From JADLDB01 sp040752975 (GTDB lineage Bacteria > Myxococcota > Myxococcia > Myxococcales > Myxococcaceae): 6,704 nt of DNA. The notes beneath the pieces were generated by a model. The model ran no database searches, had not been told where the DNA came from, and worked only from the letters and a program-made list of their open reading frames with translations. The stretch is taken from contig JBFMHF010000243.1 in assembly GCA_040752975.1 (NCBI GenBank), positions 1-6,704 of the forward strand. The letters are read 5' to 3'. The translations under genes were made by a program, and so were the position numbers. Shown here one piece after another: positions 1 to 4,316 of the stretch. Within the stretch, counting starts at the first letter, position 1, and each line of letters opens with the position of its first letter.

Positions 1-403
1 CTTCTTCACCCGGAGGATGGTCGCCGCTTCGGCCTTCGCGCTCGTCACCGTGGCCCTGGCGCTCGGGTGGCTCACGCCCGCGGCGGGCTTCCCGCCCTGG
101 CCCGACGCGCCAATGCCCGATCGCCCCACCTACGTCTTCCACGAGGCGCCGGGGTTGGTGGAGTTCGCCAGCGGTCGCGACGTCCGCTACCTGAAGACGC
201 CCGAGGAGCGCGACGCGGCGCTCGCCTCGGGAGGCATCGTCTGGATGCCCGAGGCCGACAACCCGGGGCCGCCGTACGAGGTGATCGGCTCCCAGCGCAG
301 CATGCGCGTCAACACCACGCCCGACGATGTGCTCCAGGCCTTTCGCGAGGGCCGCCTGGATCCGCTCGTGGGCCGGATGGTGATCGTCGGCCGGCCGGAG
401 TGA
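1..403 (+). CDS. C-terminal part of a membrane protein, possibly a GT39/ArnT-like glycosyltransferase (5' partial)
   Basis: The frame is open to the left edge and ends with TGA at 401-403. The first in-frame ATG is at 17, but five codons (FFTRR) precede it and the only purine-rich motif, CGGAGG at 11-16, touches the ATG with no spacing. I therefore take the real start to be outside the window. The visible part begins with a basic patch, then a hydrophobic helix of about 20 residues (AASAFALVTVALALGWL), then about 100 soluble residues containing YVFHEAPGLVEF, DVRYLKTPEERDAAL and a final GRMVIVGRPE. A last helix followed by a small soluble tail with a 'pick up the substrate, name the chain length' pattern of short strands is typical of GT39/ArnT-type polyprenyl-phosphate-sugar transferases. 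That assignment is by resemblance only, since no catalytic residue is in view. Codon third positions are strongly G/C, so the frame is genuinely coding. It converges on the minus-strand lpt operon. Confidence 0.72.
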   Translation, partial: FFTRRMVAASAFALVTVALALGWLTPAAGFPPWPDAPMPDRPTYVFHEAPGLVEFASGRDVRYLKTPEERDAALASGGIVWMPEADNPGPPYEVIGSQRSMRVNTTPDDVLQAFREGRLDPLVGRMVIVGRPE

Positions 404-456
404 GCGCCCGAGGAGCGGGGCCCAACCCATGCCGCCCGACGAGCGCTCCGCGATCC

Positions 457-740
457 CGGCGCTCGACGCGCAGCACCCGACCGCAGCGCCCCGCGACACC
501 CGGCGCTCGACGCACAGCACCCGGCCGCGCTCACCGCACGGCCCGCGACTCCCAGCGTTCGACGCACAGCACCCGACCGCAGCGCCCACCGCACGACCCG
601 CGACTCCCGGTGCTCGACGCACAGCACGCGCAGCGCTCACCGCTTGGCCCGCAACACACGTTGCTCGACGCGCGGCAGCACCTGCCGCACGGCCCGACAC
701 GCGGCCCTCGACGCACCCCAGCGCACAGCACCCGCCGCGG
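457..740. repeat. Degenerate C-rich tandem repeat, six copies, about 43-55 base period
   Basis: The core GCTCGACGCRCAGCACCC starts at 461 and 505 (both exact), at 557 (one change) and at 612 (one change). It recurs in degraded form at 663 and 706, where extra bases interrupt it. Spacings are 44, 52, 55, 51 and 43 bases. A second conserved block, CCGCACGRCCCGCGACTCCC, sits at 534-553 and 589-608 and is weaker at 640-659 and 685-702. The spacings are mostly not multiples of three, so successive copies fall in different frames, which argues against a repetitive protein. The plus strand is strongly skewed: bases 461-560 contain 51 C, 28 G, 15 A and only 6 T. The function is unknown; it could be a local duplication, a copy of a dispersed genomic repeat, or a transcribed structured element. 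Confidence 0.75.
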
Positions 741-760
741 GACGCGGATCACGAAGCGCT

Positions 761-778
761 GGTGACAAACGTGTCGCC
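761..778 (+). terminator. Small imperfect hairpin between the converging genes (possible terminator part)
   Basis: GGTGACA and TGTCGCC can form a 7-pair stem around an AACG loop. Read on the plus strand all pairs hold with one U-G wobble; on the minus strand the same position becomes a C-A mismatch. It lies about 75 bases past the lptG stop and just after the repeat array. There is no T-run after the stem on either strand, so it is not a classical intrinsic terminator. Its only support is the inverted repeat and its position between convergent genes. Confidence 0.25.
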
Positions 779-852
779 GCTGAAGGTGGCGTACGCCAGG
801 CGCGCCCAGCGGGGAGGCCCGGAGGGACTCCACCCGCGCGGCATTCCCGTTG

Positions 853-1959
853 TCAGACGCGTGCGCGGCCTGCCCACCGGACGTCGACGCGCCACCACAG
901 CGCCAGCACGGCGCCCACCGGCAACAGCGCCGGCAGCCACGCCGCGGCGGCGACCGGCAGGTGCTCTCCCAGCGCCAGGCGGCGGGCGATGATCACCAGC
1001 GAGAAGAGCACCACCGTCACCACCAGCCCCTCCACCAGTGTGAGCGTCAGGTGCCCGCGTCGTCCCTGGCGCAAGGCCAGCAGCGCCGCCAGCACCGCCG
1101 CCACCCACCCGGCGAAGGGAAAGGAGAACCGCTCGTGCATCGCGAGCAGGAAGCGCTCGGTGCCCAGCCCAAGCTGTGCACGGATCTTTCGCTGGTGGAG
1201 AAGATCGACCAGCCGCATCTGCTCCGGCCGCCCCACCCGCAGCTGAAACGTCTCGGGCGTGGTGCCAGCGACGGTCAGGTCCAGCTCGGCCTCGGTCACC
1301 TCGGGCGCCAGGCCAGCGCCCGGAAACCGCCGCCCCGTCACGCCGGACAGCCGCCAGCGCTCGCCCCCCAGCGACGTGAACGCCTGCGCGTCATAGCGGG
1401 CCTTGAGCTGAAAGGCGGGACCCACCTCCAACACCATCACGTCGTGCATCACCCCGGCCTCGTCGGCCGCGCCCCGCACGTGGAAGAGGTGCTGGCCCAC
1501 CCGGAACCAGCTCTGTGGGAAGTAGAAGAAGCGGTAGTCACCCCACAGCCCGAACTTCTGCACCATCAGCTGATCGACGCGGGGACCTGCGCGAGTGACG
1601 ACCAGCTCACCCCACGCCACCGCGCCAGTGGTGATCACCGCCGCGCACAGCCCGACGGGGATCATCACCACCCAGCGCGAGACGCCCAGCGACTGCATCG
1701 CCAGCCACTCGCCCCGCTTCCGCAGCACCGACACCGTGGCGCCCGCGGCCAGCAACATCGCCACCGGGCTCAGCTGGTGCACGAGCAGGAGCGCCTTGTT
1801 GAAGTAGAGCTCCGCCACGTCGGCTGCGGGCTTGCCGAGGAACATCTCCCAGCGATCCCCGAGATCCCCTACGAGGAAGATGGTCAGCGCTCCCAGAAGA
1901 ACCCCGAAGAAGAGGCCCAGGTACAGCCGCGCGACATAGCGGACGAGGATCTGGCTCAC
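853..1959 (-). CDS. lptG: LPS export ABC transporter permease LptG (YjgP/YjgQ family)
   Basis: Encodes 368 residues starting MSQILVRYVARLY, close to the usual 360 for LptG. It is one of two membrane subunits of LptB2FG, which extracts lipopolysaccharide from the outer leaflet of the inner membrane and passes it to the LptC/LptA bridge. Family features visible: a first helix at about 12-32; a second at 56-78; the cytoplasmic coupling stretch GEWLAMQSLGVS (83-94), the family's signature after helix 2; a third helix at 97-117; a periplasmic beta-jellyroll at about 120-275; and three final helices at about 280-298, 307-325 and 336-356. MRLVDLLHQRK and LLAMHERFSFPFA before helix 4 match the LptG rather than the LptF pattern. 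The GTG start at 1957-1959 is chosen because it begins the first-helix sequence, overlaps the lptF stop by four bases (GTGA) and has a good ribosome-binding site. The frame stays open much further upstream, but that part only shadows lptF. TGA stop at 853-855; last gene of the operon in view. Confidence 0.93.
   Translation of the reverse strand: MSQILVRYVARLYLGLFFGVLLGALTIFLVGDLGDRWEMFLGKPAADVAELYFNKALLLVHQLSPVAMLLAAGATVSVLRKRGEWLAMQSLGVSRWVVMIPVGLCAAVITTGAVAWGELVVTRAGPRVDQLMVQKFGLWGDYRFFYFPQSWFRVGQHLFHVRGAADEAGVMHDVMVLEVGPAFQLKARYDAQAFTSLGGERWRLSGVTGRRFPGAGLAPEVTEAELDLTVAGTTPETFQLRVGRPEQMRLVDLLHQRKIRAQLGLGTERFLLAMHERFSFPFAGWVAAVLAALLALRQGRRGHLTLTLVEGLVVTVVLFSLVIIARRLALGEHLPVAAAAWLPALLPVGAVLALWWRVDVRWAGRARV
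1956..1959 (-). other. lptF stop / lptG start overlap (GTGA)
   Basis: On the minus strand the four bases GTGA hold both the GTG start of lptG and the TGA stop of lptF. Such overlaps normally couple translation by ribosome re-initiation, which would help keep the two partner permeases at equal amounts. Confidence 0.85.
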
Positions 1960-3053
1960 GCCGCCCCCTTCCGCGAAATCCGCCACATCAGCGCCACGCC
2001 CACCACCAGGAAGACCAGGTTCGCCACCTGCCCACCCAGCAGCGGCGGCACCTTCCCCGTCACCGCGGCCTGCGCACCCGAGCGCGCCAGCGCGTAGTAC
2101 GCCGCGAAGGCGAACAGCGTGAAGACGAAACCCCAGGCCCGCCCGCCCCGGCGTACCACCGCCAGCGGAGCGCCCAACAGCGCGAAGGCCAACGGCATGA
2201 GGAGCTGACCCAGCCGCCAGTGGAACGCCGTCTCGAAAGGCAACGCCAGCTTCCCCTCGGAGGCGGCCCGCACCCCCATCGCCCTGAGCTCCAGCGGCGT
2301 CACCTCTTCGAAGGCGCTCGAGAACCGGTTCTGCAGGAGCCTCGCCTCCGACAGGCCGGCCAGGACCTCGGCGCGCTCGAAGGCCAGCATCGAGTACTCG
2401 CCCGTCGCCAACCGCGACTGGTGAATGCTGCCCTCGCGCAGCTCGAAGGCCAGGTCGTCCGTCGCCCCCGCCGGCTTCACGCGCCCGGACTGCGCGAGGA
2501 GCAACAGCGGCGTGTTGGGATCTCTCGCGTCGAAGAGCATCACCCCGCTCCACCCGCCGTCCGGCCCATCCTCCGCGGCGTAGAAGGTGAAGTCCTTCAC
2601 CTCCTCGTGGAAGACGCCCGGCTTGATGTCGTTCATCAGGTTCCGCCGGATGATCTCGTTGGCCTCGGCGCTCGCCGCCGCCATGCCCCACGGCTGCGCG
2701 GTGAACGCCAGGAGCGTCTGCACGCCCGCCAGCGCCACCCCCAGCACCAACGCCGGCTGAAAGAACCGGCGCGGGGAGACCCCCAGGGCCTGCATCGCCT
2801 TGAGCTCGCCGTCCTCCGCCAGGCGCCCCAGGCCCAGCAGCATCGCCAGGAGGAAGGCCACGGGCACCGCCTGCACCAGCAACTGGGGGACGAGGTAGCC
2901 CAGCATCCGCACCAGATCGACCCACTCCACCGCGCTCCCCAGGAGCACGTCGGTGCCCTTGAGGAAGGCCACCATCAGGAAGGTGAAGCCGAGAAAGGCG
3001 GTCCACGCGGCCAGCGGGGCGACCAACTCGCGCAGGACGTAGCGGCGCAGCAT
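1956..3053 (-). CDS. lptF: LPS export ABC transporter permease LptF (YjgP/YjgQ family)
   Basis: Encodes 365 residues, the usual LptF size, starting MLRRYVLRELVAPL. It is the partner of LptG in the inner-membrane LptB2FG transporter. Three N-terminal helices lie at about 12-32, 53-74 and 99-118. Between the second and third is the coupling-helix signature LGRLAEDGELKAMQALGVS (75-93), which contacts the LptB ATPase in known structures. Residues 120-275 form the periplasmic jellyroll, with IKPGVFHEEVKDFTFY (143-158) and GVMLFDARDPNTPLLLLAQSG (170-190, the 'event/anti-signal' strands typical of LptF). FHWRLGQLLMPLAFALLGAPL (277-297) opens the C-terminal three-helix bundle (about 283-301, 307-324, 342-358). 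The ATG at 3051-3053 follows purD by only 9 bases, with a weak GGGG ribosome-binding site four bases before it. Calling this copy LptF and the next LptG rests on these motifs and gene order. No lptB or lptC is in view. Confidence 0.93.
   Translation of the reverse strand: MLRRYVLRELVAPLAAWTAFLGFTFLMVAFLKGTDVLLGSAVEWVDLVRMLGYLVPQLLVQAVPVAFLLAMLLGLGRLAEDGELKAMQALGVSPRRFFQPALVLGVALAGVQTLLAFTAQPWGMAAASAEANEIIRRNLMNDIKPGVFHEEVKDFTFYAAEDGPDGGWSGVMLFDARDPNTPLLLLAQSGRVKPAGATDDLAFELREGSIHQSRLATGEYSMLAFERAEVLAGLSEARLLQNRFSSAFEEVTPLELRAMGVRAASEGKLALPFETAFHWRLGQLLMPLAFALLGAPLAVVRRGGRAWGFVFTLFAFAAYYALARSGAQAAVTGKVPPLLGGQVANLVFLVVGVALMWRISRKGAA
1964..1972 (-). promoter_or_regulatory. Ribosome-binding site of lptG
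   Basis: The minus strand reads GGAAGGGGG here, ending four bases before the GTG start of lptG. AAGGGGG differs by one base from the ideal AAGGAGG. It lies inside the last codons of lptF and supports the GTG at 1957-1959 as the true lptG start. Confidence 0.7.
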
Positions 3054-3057
3054 CGAT

Positions 3058-3061
3058 CCCC
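3058..3061 (-). promoter_or_regulatory. Weak ribosome-binding site of lptF
   Basis: The minus strand reads GGGG followed by ATCG and the ATG of lptF, inside the 9-base purD-lptF gap. It is a poor Shine-Dalgarno match, so lptF probably relies partly on ribosomes finishing purD. Confidence 0.4.
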
Positions 3062-3062
3062 G

Positions 3063-4316
3063 TCAGCGCACCGGCGCCTTCGCGGCGATGTCCCGGCGGA
3101 AGTGGCGGCCCTCGAAGTGGATCTGTTCGGCGACCTGGTAGGCCAGCGCTCGCGCCGCCGCGATCGACTCGGCCTGCGCACAGACCGTCAGCACCCGCCC
3201 GCCGCTCGTGACGAGCTTCCCGTCGACCTGCCGGGTACCGGCGTGGAAGATCTGCACGCCCGGCGGCCGCGGCGCGTCGAGGCCGCGGAGCTCGTCACCG
3301 GCCCGTGGCGTGCCCGGGTAGCCGTGCGCCGCCATCACCACGCCCACCGCTGCCCCCGAGTGGGTGTCGATGGCCTGCGCCTCCAGCCGTCCACGCGCGC
3401 ACGCCTGCAGGAAGGGCACCAGGTCGTCCTTCACCATCATCATCAGCGGCTGTGTCTCGGGGTCGCCCAGGCGCGCGTTGAACTCGAGCACCTTCGGGCC
3501 CTGCTTCGTGAGCATCAGCCCCGCGTAGAGCGCGCCGCGAAACTCGGCGCCCCGCTGCGCGAGCTCGGCCAGCGTCGGCGCGATCACCGTCTGGCCTACG
3601 GCTTCCAGCTCAGCCGCGCTCAAGAAGTCCGCCGGCGCGTACGCGCCCATCCCGCCGGTGTTGGGGCCCTGGTCGCCGTCGAAGACACGCTTGTGATCCT
3701 GGGACGGTGGCAAGAGCACGAAGCGCACGCCGTCGCAGAGGGCGATCACCGACAGCTCGGGCCCCTCCAGCCGCTCCTCCAGGAGGATCCGCTTGCCCGC
3801 GGGCAGCCGACCCAGCGCGAGACAGGCCGCCGCGGCCTCTTCGCCCGTGTCCGCCACCACCACGCCCTTGCCGGCCGCCAGCCCGTCGGCCTTCACCACC
3901 ACCGCGCCCCACGCCTTCGCCCGCGCCGCCGCCGCCTGCGCGTCGTCGAAGACCTCGCTTCGGGCCGTGGGCACGCCCGCGGCCAGCATCACGTCCTTCG
4001 CGAAGGCCTTGGATCCTTCCACCTGGGCGGCCGCCCGTCCGGGGCCGAACACCTCCACCCCCGCGGCCCGCAGCGCGTCGGCGACGCCCGCCACCAGCGG
4101 CGCCTCCGGCCCCACCACCACCAGGTCGATCCGCTTCTCCACGGCGAACGCCGTGACCGCGCGTGGCTCATTCGCGTCGATCGCCACCAGCTCGGCGTGC
4201 GCGGCGATCCCGGGGTTGCCCGGCGCCGCGAAGAGGGCGGACACCAGGGGGCTCTGCTTGAGCTTCCACACCAGGGCGTGCTCGCGCGCGCCGCCACCGA
4301 GAACGAGGAGCCTCAC
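3063..4316 (-). CDS. purD: Phosphoribosylamine--glycine ligase (GAR synthetase)
   Basis: Encodes 417 residues, compared with 429 for the E. coli enzyme. It joins glycine to 5-phosphoribosylamine with ATP, giving glycinamide ribonucleotide in the cytosol, the second step of de novo purine synthesis. Diagnostic motifs in order: LGGGAREHAL (6-15), the N-terminal nucleotide-fold loop; GPEAPLVAG (69-77); EGSKAFAK (100-107), the start of the ATP-grasp domain; KADGLAAGKGV (142-152), the glycine-rich ATP loop; QDHKR (206-210); DGDQGPNTGGMGAY (213-226); YAGLM (264-268); EFNARLGDPETQ (278-289), the metal-binding acidic cluster; then the C-terminal domain with HAGT (358-361) and a final FRRDIAAKA. All main motifs are intact, so it should be active. 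GGGAREHAL carries A where GGGGREHAL is usual, a minor change. The GTG start at 4314-4316 is the only possible one, because the P-loop-like motif begins at residue 6. It overlaps the upstream gene's stop and has no clear Shine-Dalgarno, which suggests translational coupling. Confidence 0.97.
   Translation of the reverse strand: MRLLVLGGGAREHALVWKLKQSPLVSALFAAPGNPGIAAHAELVAIDANEPRAVTAFAVEKRIDLVVVGPEAPLVAGVADALRAAGVEVFGPGRAAAQVEGSKAFAKDVMLAAGVPTARSEVFDDAQAAAARAKAWGAVVVKADGLAAGKGVVVADTGEEAAAACLALGRLPAGKRILLEERLEGPELSVIALCDGVRFVLLPPSQDHKRVFDGDQGPNTGGMGAYAPADFLSAAELEAVGQTVIAPTLAELAQRGAEFRGALYAGLMLTKQGPKVLEFNARLGDPETQPLMMMVKDDLVPFLQACARGRLEAQAIDTHSGAAVGVVMAAHGYPGTPRAGDELRGLDAPRPPGVQIFHAGTRQVDGKLVTSGGRVLTVCAQAESIAAARALAYQVAEQIHFEGRHFRRDIAAKAPVR
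4313..4316 (-). other. TPR-gene stop / purD start overlap (GTGA)
   Basis: GTGA on the minus strand contains the purD GTG start and the TGA stop of the TPR protein. The bases before it show no Shine-Dalgarno-like run, so purD translation likely depends on ribosomes terminating the TPR gene. Confidence 0.8.

Larger units (their letters stand above)
404..852. other. Convergent intergenic region without a convincing gene
   Basis: These 449 bases separate the stop of the plus-strand gene from the stop of lptG on the minus strand. Several frames are open through it, but they are stop-poor only because of base composition. They give arginine/proline/alanine/threonine-rich translations and resemble no protein family. 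The left two thirds are a degenerate tandem repeat and the right part holds one small hairpin; both are listed separately. No U-rich intrinsic terminator is visible for either converging gene, so termination may depend on Rho or on unusual structures. Confidence 0.7.

Noticed and set aside
17..403. ATG at 17 as the true start of the first gene
   Set aside because: The frame is open upstream to the edge, and the CGGAGG before the ATG has no spacing, so it cannot work as a normal ribosome-binding site for that codon.
457..740. Possible CRISPR array
   Set aside because: The cores are imperfect, the spacing varies from 43 to 55 bases, the sequence between cores is itself repeated rather than unique, and no cas gene is nearby.
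429..992. Plus-strand 187-codon frame through the repeat region, and other frames there on both strands
   Set aside because: The translations are strings of R, P, A and T, the repeat period shifts frame from copy to copy, and the right part runs antisense into lptG. No ribosome-binding site or family match is visible.
1960..3006. Upstream extension of the lptG frame to 3006, giving a 717-residue protein
   Set aside because: The extra residues are glycine/arginine/alanine-rich, have no family similarity and coincide with lptF in another frame. The GTG at 1957-1959 with its ribosome-binding site and GTGA overlap is the natural start.
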